From a virus, in the IMG/VR virus record IMGVR_UViG_3300048597_000474, positions 1-20,654 of that record: a stretch of 20,654 nucleotides of DNA. One strand, written 5' to 3'. Shown in pieces: positions 1 to 6,786 of the stretch (the first letter of the stretch is position 1; every line of letters begins with the position of its first letter). A model generated the notes under the pieces. That model ran no database searches. It was given only the letters and a program-made list of their open reading frames with translations, and was not told the DNA's origin. The position numbers and the translations under genes are program-made.

Positions 1-460
1 GGTTGCCGGCGAGCGTGACCTGGGCGGCCGGCCCCTGCGTGGCGAGGTTCCAGGCGATCGTGGCGCCGTCGGCGAGGCCGAACAGGGCGGGCGTGCCGAG
101 CTTGGCGTCGAGGGCCGCTTGCAGGCCGGTGACGTTGGCGATGCTGTGCGTGTGCGCGGCGGCCGCCGCCCCGATGTCGGCCGGGGCGAGCGCGTCGCTC
201 CCGCCGCTGGCGTGGCTGGCCTTGTGGGCGAGCGGGGCGCGGGCGTCAGCAAAGCGCGGGTCGGTCGTGGCGGCCTTGGCGTCGAGGGCGGCCTGCAAGC
301 CCGTGACGGCGCCGATCGCGATGGACAGGCCCGCCCGCACGTAGTCGCGGATCGCGGCCAGCGTGGCGCGCCGGTTGGCCGAGCCCTGCGCGAGTGGCAC
401 GAGCTCGGTGCCGTCGATCGCGTCGTCGAGGGGCAGCTGCGAGATCTTGAGGTCGGCCAT
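1..460 (-). CDS. Phage tail fibre-like protein, N-terminal part (3' end outside window)
   Basis: Open from an ATG at 460 to the left edge of the window, so at least 153 residues with the C-terminus missing. The N-terminus reads MADLKISQLP and has the look of phage tail fibre proteins. The motif VTGLQAALDAK occurs twice, near residues 52-62 and 110-120. Between the copies is a SGGSDALAPADIG stretch followed by AHTHS, the HxH-containing pattern common in trimeric tail-fibre shafts. Its ATG directly follows the stop codon of the upstream gene (TAG then ATG), which suggests translational coupling at the distal end of the late operon. The likely role is host recognition or fibre assembly at the virion tail. 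The receptor-binding tip cannot be judged because it is off the window. Confidence 0.75.
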   Translation of the reverse strand, partial: MADLKISQLPLDDAIDGTELVPLAQGSANRRATLAAIRDYVRAGLSIAIGAVTGLQAALDAKAATTDPRFADARAPLAHKASHASGGSDALAPADIGAAAAAHTHSIANVTGLQAALDAKLGTPALFGLADGATIAWNLATQGPAAQVTLAGN

Positions 461-976
461 CTATGTAGTCTCCAGCAGCAGGCGGGCGCCGTCTTCGAGG
501 AGCAGGGCGCCGCCGTCTTCGAGGAGCAGCGCGGCGAGGGCGGGGGCGACGGCCACGCGGCGGATCGTGGCCGCGTACACGCTGCCCACCTGCGTCACCC
601 CGCCGCTGCTGAGGGTTGGCAGGGGGCCGGCGTAGCGCAGGCCCAGCGCGTACCCGGCGGGGGCGGCCGTCGCGGCGAGGGCGGCGTGGGCGGCGTCCCG
701 GGCGGCCCGGGCGTCACCGGTGTCTGCGGCGAGGCAACGCACGGCCACGCGCCCGGCCCACCCCTCCACCCGCAGGTAGCGCCGCTCCACCGCCCCAGGG
801 TCGGGGCAGTAGGGGATCAGCGCGACCGGGAGCCGCGGCGGCTCGCCCGGGGCCAGCCGGAGCCGCCGCGTGGTATCGGCCGGCGCCTCGTTCCACCACG
901 CCGCCCCGACCGGGGCCAGCGCGGCGAGGATGGCGTCTTGCAGGATGTCGAGGGCGGCGACGATGGGACCGGGCAT
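461..976 (-). CDS. Putative tail-completion/minor tail protein with C-terminal LLLEDG repeats
   Basis: This 171-residue protein begins MPGPIVAALDIL. It lies between head-tail connector genes and the tail fibre, which is where tail terminator or completion proteins usually sit. The size and the alanine-rich helical middle (residues about 85-110) are compatible with that family, but I see no diagnostic motif. The C-terminus carries short repeats, LLLEDGGALLLEDGARLLLE, encoded by a DNA tandem repeat. Such LLLEDG tails occur on various phage structural proteins and may form a small beta-structured attachment element. Function is inferred mainly from gene order. Confidence 0.6.
   Translation of the reverse strand: MPGPIVAALDILQDAILAALAPVGAAWWNEAPADTTRRLRLAPGEPPRLPVALIPYCPDPGAVERRYLRVEGWAGRVAVRCLAADTGDARAARDAAHAALAATAAPAGYALGLRYAGPLPTLSSGGVTQVGSVYAATIRRVAVAPALAALLLEDGGALLLEDGARLLLETT
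488..529. repeat. Tandem repeat encoding the LLLEDG tail
   Basis: The 18-bp unit GCCGTCTTCGAGGAGCAG occurs exactly at 488-505 and 512-529, a 24-bp period. It keeps the frame of the 461-976 gene, so copy number could vary without a frameshift. Confidence 0.85.
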
Positions 977-979
977 GGG

Positions 980-1204
980 CTACTCCTGACGGCGGCCGAG
1001 GTAGCGCGGGGGCGCGGCCGGGGCGGGCTCCGGCGGGGCGGGGGGTGGCGGCGGCCCGCCGACCGTGATCGTGAGGGTGATCACGGTGCCGGCGGGGAGG
1101 CCGGCGACGGGGATGACGATCGCGTCGGGGGCCGACTCGAGGGTGGCGGGGATGCTGATGCCGGCGCCGTCGCGCAGCGGCGCGGGGACGTGGGGCTCGC
1201 TCAT
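980..1204 (-). CDS. Small phage protein with proline-rich tail, unknown function
   Basis: 74 residues starting MSEPHVPAPL. The start at 1204 is chosen because AAGGAG lies just upstream; the in-frame ATG at 1225 has no such support. Residues about 15-50 alternate hydrophobic and polar positions (IVIPVAGLPAGTVITLTI), suggesting a small beta-sheet domain. This is followed by a run of prolines and alanines and a basic end (RYLGRRQE). It overlaps the stop region of the upstream cysteine protein by 4 bp, so it is part of the late operon. No family is recognised; a small structural or decoration-type component is one possibility. Confidence 0.6.
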   Translation of the reverse strand: MSEPHVPAPLRDGAGISIPATLESAPDAIVIPVAGLPAGTVITLTITVGGPPPPPAPPEPAPAAPPRYLGRRQE

Positions 1205-1407
1205 CGTGGCTCCTTGCCTTTCCACTGCACGCAGCCGAAGTCGGGCGCCGTTTCCAGGCTTGCGCCGTAGCTCTCGAAATCAAGAGCGACAGCCTTTGTC
1301 TCGTGGGCGGGGCGCCCGTTCTCGCTCGCCGTGAGCCCGCAGTGGCCCCAGCCGGGCCGATCCGTATTGCGGTCGTCCCACCAGCGACAGGTACGGCAGC
1401 GTTTCAT
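1201..1407 (-). CDS. Small cysteine-containing phage protein, possible metal-binding
   Basis: 68 residues beginning MKRCRTCRWWDD. Cysteines at about positions 4, 7, 23 and 59 (CRTCRWW, GHCG, DFGCVQW) suggest one zinc site formed by the two ends of the chain. Small proteins of this CxxCxWW...FGCVQW style are frequent in phage and prophage genomes, but their function is not established. It overlaps both neighbours by 4 bp (ATGA type), so it is translationally coupled inside the head-tail gene block. That is an unusual place for a regulatory-looking zinc protein. Confidence 0.7.
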   Translation of the reverse strand: MKRCRTCRWWDDRNTDRPGWGHCGLTASENGRPAHETKAVALDFESYGASLETAPDFGCVQWKGKEPR

Positions 1408-1754
1408 AGGGCCTGCTTTCGGAGCATCGCACGCAGCTCCTTTGCCACCTCCAGCTCGGGCCGGATCGCCCGGGCGGCGGGGGTGAGCGTGGGCTGGGCG
1501 GGGTAGTTGGGCCGGCTCGGCACACCGTACTCGACGTACACCCCGTGGGGGGCCTTGGCCCCGCCGCCCTGCACCGTGACGGTGAGGGCCGGGCCGTTGG
1601 TGTCGAGGGTGAACGAGTCGCGCCAGTCGCCCTCGTCCACGGGGGCGAGCTGCTTGGCGAGGTCGCGCACGAAGCCGGCGGCGCGGTACACGCCGGCGGC
1701 GACGGCGCTGTTGGTCCGGGCGCGGATCTGGGGGATGCGGCTTTTCAGCGCCAT
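1404..1754 (-). CDS. HK97 gp10-like head-tail/neck protein
   Basis: 116 residues from the ATG at 1754, MALKSRIPQIRA. The N-terminal helix, the phrase AGFVRDLAKQLAPVDEGDWRDSF, the following beta strands and GVYVEYG near the C-terminal third match the HK97 gp10-like family of neck or tail-component proteins, where APVDTGxLRxS and YxxxVEYG are typical. It lies directly after the head-closure candidate, with a 3-bp ATGA-type junction. The likely role is in the head-tail joining region during virion assembly. An upstream in-frame extension to 1982 is rejected because it would run through the neighbouring gene. Confidence 0.8.
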   Translation of the reverse strand: MALKSRIPQIRARTNSAVAAGVYRAAGFVRDLAKQLAPVDEGDWRDSFTLDTNGPALTVTVQGGGAKAPHGVYVEYGVPSRPNYPAQPTLTPAARAIRPELEVAKELRAMLRKQAL

Positions 1755-2080
1755 CAGCGCACCTCGTCGAGGCCGTAGATGCGGGACAGGTTCAGGGACG
1801 ACGGCGGCGGCGCCCACACCACGCGGAAGCGCCGGCCGGGGAGGTCGCCGAACGTCACCTCCTCGTCGGGGGCGAGGTCGAGGGCGGTATCGGCGGGGAG
1901 GCTGAGTTGCACCATCCCCCGGGCCTGTCGCACGCCGTCGGCGGGGGCGAGCTGGCCCCGCAGCGGGGTCGCGCGCCCGCACGGGCTGGACACGTTCGGC
2001 GTGCGGGCCGTGGTGGACACGGTGTAGGGCATCAGGGCGGCGGCGAGGGCGGCGCGGGCGGCGTCCAGGTTCAGGCTCAT
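1754..2080 (-). CDS. Putative head-tail adaptor/head-closure protein
   Basis: 108 residues starting MSLNLDAARAAL at the ATG at 2080. The start lies in an ATGA overlap with the upstream connector gene. The C-terminal half (EEVTFGDLPGRRFRVVWAPPPSSLNLSRIYGLDEVR) looks like the small beta-barrel of head-closure proteins, whose members often end in a strand describing a relation or position. Size and gene order (connector, this gene, gp10-like) fit that role. No catalytic motif is expected or seen. The call rests on order plus general resemblance. Confidence 0.6.
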   Translation of the reverse strand: MSLNLDAARAALAAALMPYTVSTTARTPNVSSPCGRATPLRGQLAPADGVRQARGMVQLSLPADTALDLAPDEEVTFGDLPGRRFRVVWAPPPSSLNLSRIYGLDEVR

Positions 2081-2427
2081 CACCACACCGCCTCGGTGGC
2101 GACGCCGCCCGTCGCGGCGCCGGCCGTGGGGGCGCTGCCGGCGGGGGTCGCCCCGCCCGCGCCGTCGGCGATGCGGTTGAGCTGGGCGATCCGCGCCCCC
2201 CAGCGCACCGCCCCGCTGGCGTCGCTCACCTGGTCGGGGTCCTGGGCGAGCTGCGCGGCCAGCGCGGCGGCGGCGGCACGGGTGGCGGCGGGCTCGTCCC
2301 CGCCGGCCGCGGCGAGGATCGCCTGGTAGCGGCCCTCGCCGCCCCGCAGCTGGGGCGGGTCGGCGGTGTCGCCCACCCGGCCGCGCACGCGGTCCACGGC
2401 GGTCGGCTCGGCGGGGTCGTAGGCCAC
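2080..2427 (-). CDS. Head-tail connector protein (gp6-like)
   Basis: 115 residues from a GTG at 2427. The GTG is preferred over the longer ATG start at 2481 because GAGGTG lies just upstream of it, and the upstream extension is low-complexity translation of a CT-rich leader. The N-terminus AYDPAEPTAVDRVRGRVGDT is typical of phage gp6-like head-tail connectors, which start YDPxDPTAVDxVRxxLGDT. It continues with an alanine-rich helical bundle (AAATRAAAAALAAQLAQ). Members form a ring below the portal. The gene follows the major capsid gene after a hairpin and is coupled by ATGA to the next gene. Confidence 0.8.
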   Translation of the reverse strand: MAYDPAEPTAVDRVRGRVGDTADPPQLRGGEGRYQAILAAAGGDEPAATRAAAAALAAQLAQDPDQVSDASGAVRWGARIAQLNRIADGAGGATPAGSAPTAGAATGGVATEAVW

Positions 2428-2464
2428 AGAGCACCTCGTAGGGGGGAGGGGAGGGAGGGAAGGG

Positions 2465-2504
2465 GCGGGGGCACACCGCACGAGGCTGCGCGGTGCGCCC
2501 CCGC
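2465..2504 (-). terminator. Hairpin directly after the major capsid gene
   Basis: Arms of 15 nt at 2465-2479 and 2490-2504 pair at 14 of 15 positions, starting 4 nt past the capsid stop codon on the minus strand. The hairpin is followed by a long CT-only tract (about 2430-2464) rather than a U-run. It could attenuate transcription so that capsid mRNA exceeds connector mRNA, or stabilise the 3' end. Confidence 0.6.
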
Positions 2505-2508
2505 GGGC

Positions 2509-3627
2509 CTAGCTTTGCAGGTCGCTCTTGGCGATCACGATGCGGGCACTGCTGCGGGCGTCGATGACGGGCAGCACGTTCGCCGCGGCCTCGCCGACGA
2601 GCTGCCAGGAGCGCTCCTGGGGGGCGTACACGCGGGCCCAGCGGCCGGGGGCCCCGCCCGACTCGACCGTGGGGGCGAGGTGGGTGTAGCCGAGCTCGTA
2701 GGGCTCCGGCGCCCGCGAGCCGGCGCCCACGACGTAGCCGGTGTTGACGCCCTGCCCGATCGCCACGTAGGCGGTCTTCGGCATGAAGGGGATCAGCTTG
2801 GTCTTCGTGGGGTCGGCCGGGTCGAGCACCTCGGCCTCCAGGCCGTACTTGAGGATCGTCACGCCGTCGCGGGCGTCCGAGGACGGCGTGTTGGTGCCGT
2901 TCTGGCTGATCATCCGCCGCAGCGTGATCTGCGAGGCGTCCTCGCTCACGACCTGCACGGTGTTGGCGGCCTGTGCCACCACGTCCTCCACCAGGTCGGG
3001 GTGCATCAGGCGGATGATGCCGGTGGCGTTGCGCAGCAGCCGGCCCTGCTGCCGCGTGTCGTCCCAGAACTTCGAGGACGCCGCACCGTAGGCGCTGGTC
3101 CCGGTGCGGGCCGTCAGCTTGTTGGCGGCGGGGATGCCGTAGTCCACGGCGAGCTTGACGTTGCCGAACGTCCAGTCGATCGCCCCGGTCGCCAGCGCCT
3201 GGCCGCGCAGCCACTCGGTCGTGTCGAGGTGCGGCTGGATCAGCACGGCGTTGGTGAAGTTCAGGACCTCCTCGACGAGGCGCTCGTTGGTGGACGCGCC
3301 CGAGAGCTGGAGCTGCATCACCATGCTCTGGAGCGTGCGCAGCGCGTCCTCACTCAGTGTGGCCTGGTTGGCGACCTTGGCCGAGCGCTCCAAGAACGTA
3401 CTCAGGTCCACCACGCCGGTGGGCGGGTAGGGGCTGTCCATGCCGACCAGGCCGGCCATGGCGGAGCGGACGGTCATCGAGCCGTTTTTGACCTCGTAGG
3501 AGGGCATGCCGCGCTCGGGCAGGATGGACGCGAACAGGTAGGCGCTGGCCGGGCGCGCCGCGTTGATCAGGCGGAAGGCGAAGCCCTGGCCGAGGGCCAT
3601 CAGGGCGGCGAGAAAGCTGAACTCCAT
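2509..3627 (-). CDS. Major capsid protein, lambda gpE-like
   Basis: 372 residues beginning MEFSFLAALMALG. GAGGAG lies about 7 nt upstream of the ATG. Length and content fit the Phage_cap_E (lambda gpE) group of HK97-fold capsid proteins: an N-terminal part with a central helix (RLVEEVLNFTNAVLIQ), an interior DWTFGNVKLAVDYGIP segment typical of the family, then SKFWDDTRQQ and a C-terminal KTAYVAIGQGVNTGY...APEPYELGYTHLAP region. It follows the decoration-protein gene, the standard order in lambda-E-type phages. It forms the icosahedral shell around the scaffold. I see no truncation. Confidence 0.88.
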   Translation of the reverse strand: MEFSFLAALMALGQGFAFRLINAARPASAYLFASILPERGMPSYEVKNGSMTVRSAMAGLVGMDSPYPPTGVVDLSTFLERSAKVANQATLSEDALRTLQSMVMQLQLSGASTNERLVEEVLNFTNAVLIQPHLDTTEWLRGQALATGAIDWTFGNVKLAVDYGIPAANKLTARTGTSAYGAASSKFWDDTRQQGRLLRNATGIIRLMHPDLVEDVVAQAANTVQVVSEDASQITLRRMISQNGTNTPSSDARDGVTILKYGLEAEVLDPADPTKTKLIPFMPKTAYVAIGQGVNTGYVVGAGSRAPEPYELGYTHLAPTVESGGAPGRWARVYAPQERSWQLVGEAAANVLPVIDARSSARIVIAKSDLQS

Positions 3628-3686
3628 CGGGGCACTCCTCAGCGTAGGGGGTGGCGGGGACGGGGGCGGGCGGGGCCGGCGGGGGC

Positions 3687-4307
3687 CTAGGCGCGGCTGT
3701 CGGCGTAGACGACGTACTTGAACGTGCAGCCGACGGCGGCGAGCTCCGCCTTGTACGCGGCGGGCAGCGCCTTGGGCGTGCCGGTCGCGTCGGGGAGCAG
3801 GGTCTCGAACAGCACCCCGCCGACGATCACGGAGTTGCCCGTGAGCGCCTCGGCCAGGTTCTTGTCGTTGGCCCCGGTCTCGATGATGCCCATCGCGGCG
3901 AAGCGGAACGTGATGGTGCCGGTCGCGGTGGCGTTCGCGCCGGTGGCGGCGTAGGTGAAGGTGTTGGCGTCGGCCACACTCACCACGATCACGGTGCCGT
4001 TGGCGTAGGCGAGGTTGGACCCGGCCACGGTGATGCGGTCGCCGACGGCGAGGCCGTGGGCCGTGCTGGTGGCGGTGGCGACGTTGGACGCGACGGTCAG
4101 CGCCGAGATGGAGAACGACCGCGCGCACGGCACGATCCGGCCGTCCACGCGGCGGCCGACGACGGTGAAGGGGGCGACGATCTTGGCGCCGTCTGCGCCC
4201 GCGGTGAGGAGGTCGAAGGCGACCTGGTGCCCGCCGAGGCGCTCGATCGAGGACTCGTCCGCGACGGCGCGGGCGCGCGAGAAGCTGTAGGTCGTGAGCT
4301 GGGGCAT
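3687..4307 (-). CDS. Putative head decoration protein with inserted beta domain
   Basis: 206 residues starting MPQLTTYSFSRARAV. It lies between scaffold and capsid genes, where lambda gpD-type decoration proteins are encoded. The outer parts (VVGRRVDGRIVPC near residues 49-61, and IIETGANDKNLAEALTGNSVIVGGVLFETLLPDA, about 141-174) resemble the decoration family. Residues about 64-137 form a distinct segment (TATSTAHGLAVGDRITVAG... TFTYAATG) of a phage beta-domain type in which HGxxVGDxVxVxG is followed by VxxVxDxxTFTY. This looks like an insertion of a surface domain into the decoration protein. The start is supported by GGAG upstream of the ATG. Confidence 0.7.
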   Translation of the reverse strand: MPQLTTYSFSRARAVADESSIERLGGHQVAFDLLTAGADGAKIVAPFTVVGRRVDGRIVPCARSFSISALTVASNVATATSTAHGLAVGDRITVAGSNLAYANGTVIVVSVADANTFTYAATGANATATGTITFRFAAMGIIETGANDKNLAEALTGNSVIVGGVLFETLLPDATGTPKALPAAYKAELAAVGCTFKYVVYADSRA

Positions 4308-4370
4308 GGGGGTAGGCTCCTGATGGTGGGCGAACGGTTGGGGCCGGCCCTGCCGGCGCGTGCGGGCGTC

Positions 4371-5144
4371 CTACGCCCGGGGCTTGAGCGGCGAGGGGGC
4401 GGCGTCGCGCTGCTGCTGGAAGCGGGCGGCGGCGGCGGCCACGGGGTCGGCCGGGGGCTGGCCGCCGGCGGGCTGCTGGCCGGGGAAGGCCGTCCCGGCG
4501 GGGACCGGGGCGGCGGCGGCGAGGGCCGGCAGGAAGTCGGCCCAGTGCTGCTGCGCGTAGCTGGCAAGGGCGACCTCCGCCCCGTCCTGGCCCTTGACGA
4601 AGGCGGCCGGGGCCTTCGTGCCGTTGGCCTCGACCTCCTTGACGATGAACTCCAGCGCGTCGGCGCCGGGAAGCTGGGCCAGCACGCCGGGCTTGAAGCC
4701 GGCGGCGGCGGCGGCGGCCTGCACGGCGCCCTGGCGCTTGAGGCCGGCAAGCTCCTGCTGGGACTGCTGGGCCTGCTGCACCGTGCTTTGGAGGGCGTCA
4801 GGGGCGCCGAGCTGCTGGTAGGCCGTCCACTGGGCGGCCTGCTCCCGGCTCAGCACCACGCTGCCCTCGGCGGGGGCCGCGGCGGCCAGCTGCCGGATGC
4901 GCTCGCGGTGCTGGTAGTTCTCGGAGTACAGCTGGGCGGCGAGGGCCATGGCGTCGTTGTTGGCGCGCTGGAGCGCGTTGCGCAGCCCCTCGGCGGGGTC
5001 GGGCGCGGGGGCCGGCGCGGGGGCCGGGGACGTGCCGGTCTGCGGGTTGGCCCCGCCGTCGGGCGTGAGGAACAGCAGCGGGTCGCGGCCGAGGAACGGG
5101 CGCAGGCGGGGGCCGGGGGCGGGGGCGAGCAGGCGGACGGGCAT
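4371..5144 (-). CDS. Putative capsid scaffolding protein
   Basis: 257 residues from the ATG at 5144, with GGAGGT 5-6 nt upstream. The A of the ATG is shared with the TAA of the portal gene (TAATG), so the two are coupled. The protein is alanine-, glutamine- and proline-rich. It has a predicted helical or coiled middle (LRNALQRANNDAMALAAQLYSENY, QSTVQQAQQSQQELAGLK) and disordered ends, including a repeated proline-alanine stretch near residues 38-50. That composition and the portal-scaffold-decoration-capsid order are characteristic of scaffold proteins. No Ser/His protease motif is seen, so a capsid maturation protease is less likely. It would be an internal assembly chaperone. Confidence 0.65.
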   Translation of the reverse strand: MPVRLLAPAPGPRLRPFLGRDPLLFLTPDGGANPQTGTSPAPAPAPAPDPAEGLRNALQRANNDAMALAAQLYSENYQHRERIRQLAAAAPAEGSVVLSREQAAQWTAYQQLGAPDALQSTVQQAQQSQQELAGLKRQGAVQAAAAAAGFKPGVLAQLPGADALEFIVKEVEANGTKAPAAFVKGQDGAEVALASYAQQHWADFLPALAAAAPVPAGTAFPGQQPAGGQPPADPVAAAAARFQQQRDAAPSPLKPRA

Positions 5145-6781
5145 TACAGACCTCCCTGGGTCGGTTGCGAGTCGGGGGCGCCACCCGCAGCACCGGCGGG
5201 CGTATCCTGCGCCCCGGCGTCCGGGGCGGGGGGATCGGGGGCGGGGGTGCGCGCGGCGGCGATGCGGGCGCGCTCGGCGTCGGGGTCGTCGTGGCCGAGC
5301 AGCGTGAGCGCGGTCTCGACACTCATCAGCCCGGCCGCGACCTCGGCCACTATCTGGGCGCGCTCCTCGGCCGATAGCGGGCCGGTGTCGAGCCGGCACG
5401 CGAAGTCGGCCCGCAGGCCGTCGAAGCGGCCGGGGGTGCCCGCGAAGATCGCGGCGAGGCCGAGCGCCGTCTCGATGAGCCAGCGGCCGAGCGCGTCCAG
5501 CTCGGCCTTGGTTTGCAGCAGGCTCTTGGCGAAGTCGGCGCGGGCCTGCACCCGGCTCACGCCCGACGCGGCGGCATCACCCGAGAGCAGGGCGTGGAGC
5601 TGGCGCGTCTCCTGGAGGATGGCGCGGTAGCAGTCGTCGGAGGACTCGCGGAACGTCGCCGTGGACACCGGGTCGCGGTAGACCACGGACGGCGAGGTGT
5701 AGCCGGTGACGCGGCCCTGCGCGTCGCGAATGGGCTGCCCCGAGATGAAGTTCGTGCGGCCAGCGCCCACCCGCAGCGGCCGGGGCACGAAGCGCGTGCG
5801 GCGCCCGTCGGGGCCGGGGGCGACGGTCGGGTCGTCCACGTACTCGCCGGGCATCTGCCCGCCGAGGATGATGCGCTCCAGGAAGCCGCCCTGCACCACG
5901 TTGCGGCCCGACATCGTGCGGGCCATGTTGAGCTGCTGCTGGAGCCGGCGCACGGGGTCGGTGATCAGGGCGGGCCGGGCGGCCTCGTCCAGCAGGCGGT
6001 GGCCGCCAAGCGGGTAGGTCCACCGCTCGGCGGCCTCGCGGGCGGGGTCGCCCGAAACGATCCGCAGCACCGTCGCCCCCGTCGCGCGGTCCACGTAGCT
6101 CAGCTCGGCGACCTCCTCGGTCCCGGCCTCGAACAGCTGCGCCCCGCCGCGCCGGTACAGCAGGACGCTGCACGTGTCCTGGGTTTGCGGGTCAGTCAGC
6201 ACGGCGGCCACGGCGGCGGCGGGGGCGTCCACGTACAGGAGATCCAGGCCGGCGCCCAGCGTGGGTGTTAGGGGGACGCGGGGCGTGCCGTCGGGGGCGA
6301 CGACGCGCCGGCCGGCGGGCACGAACAGCCGCAGCGGGGCGCGGCCGTCCAGCAGCAGGCCGCGGGCGAGGCCCTGCAGCGCGGACAGCACCTTGCGGGC
6401 GTCCCACCAGGCGGTGAGGGCCGCCGCGGCCTCATCGATGAGCGCCTGCTCGGCCCGCGTGGGCCGGCTGCCCCGCCCCGCGGCGGCGAGGGGGCGCCGC
6501 GGGGTGAGGCCCCACGCCGGCTCCTTGCCGACGACCCCGAGGACGTGGCGCTCGGTGGTCTCGCCGATCGCGTTCTGCGGCGTGAACGCCCGGGCGATCT
6601 CGCCCATGGCCGCCTGGCCCTCGGCCGTGCCCGTGTCGGGGCGCGGGCCCGTCCAGCCAGCGCCGGCCTGCCAGTGGTCGCCGGCGGCGAAGGCGGCGTT
6701 GGTCGCGGCCCATGGCGGCGTCGCGAGCCGCAGCTGGGCCCGGATCTGGTCGAGGGTGAGGGTGTCGAAGGGGGAGGCCAT
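5144..6781 (-). CDS. Phage portal protein
   Basis: 545 residues starting MASPFDTLTLDQIR, in the usual size range for portals. It follows TerL after 5 bp, with no strong ribosome site, so re-initiation is likely. Characteristic features are the early ALxGDHWQ-like region (AFAAGDHWQAGAGW), long acidic helices, the segment EFxSxxPxRDAQGRVTGYTSPSVVYRDP near the middle, and a C-terminal stem and crown-like portion (RADFAKSLLQTKAELDALGRWL then ERAQIVAEVAAGLMSVETALTLLG) seen in portal families. The last part is proline-, alanine- and glycine-rich and acidic. It forms the dodecameric DNA channel at one capsid vertex and contacts TerL. Confidence 0.82.
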   Translation of the reverse strand: MASPFDTLTLDQIRAQLRLATPPWAATNAAFAAGDHWQAGAGWTGPRPDTGTAEGQAAMGEIARAFTPQNAIGETTERHVLGVVGKEPAWGLTPRRPLAAAGRGSRPTRAEQALIDEAAAALTAWWDARKVLSALQGLARGLLLDGRAPLRLFVPAGRRVVAPDGTPRVPLTPTLGAGLDLLYVDAPAAAVAAVLTDPQTQDTCSVLLYRRGGAQLFEAGTEEVAELSYVDRATGATVLRIVSGDPAREAAERWTYPLGGHRLLDEAARPALITDPVRRLQQQLNMARTMSGRNVVQGGFLERIILGGQMPGEYVDDPTVAPGPDGRRTRFVPRPLRVGAGRTNFISGQPIRDAQGRVTGYTSPSVVYRDPVSTATFRESSDDCYRAILQETRQLHALLSGDAAASGVSRVQARADFAKSLLQTKAELDALGRWLIETALGLAAIFAGTPGRFDGLRADFACRLDTGPLSAEERAQIVAEVAAGLMSVETALTLLGHDDPDAERARIAAARTPAPDPPAPDAGAQDTPAGAAGGAPDSQPTQGGL

Positions 6782-6786
6782 AGGCG

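Noticed and set aside
119-1270. Plus-strand open frame of 383 codons at the left edge
   Set aside because: Shadow of the tail fibre and tail-completion genes; translation is arginine- and glycine-rich without motifs.
3651-5630. Long plus-strand open frame of 659 codons
   Set aside because: It lies antisense to the scaffold, decoration and portal genes. Its translation is low-complexity G/R/A/V-rich sequence typical of GC-rich shadow frames, and no motif or ribosome site supports it.
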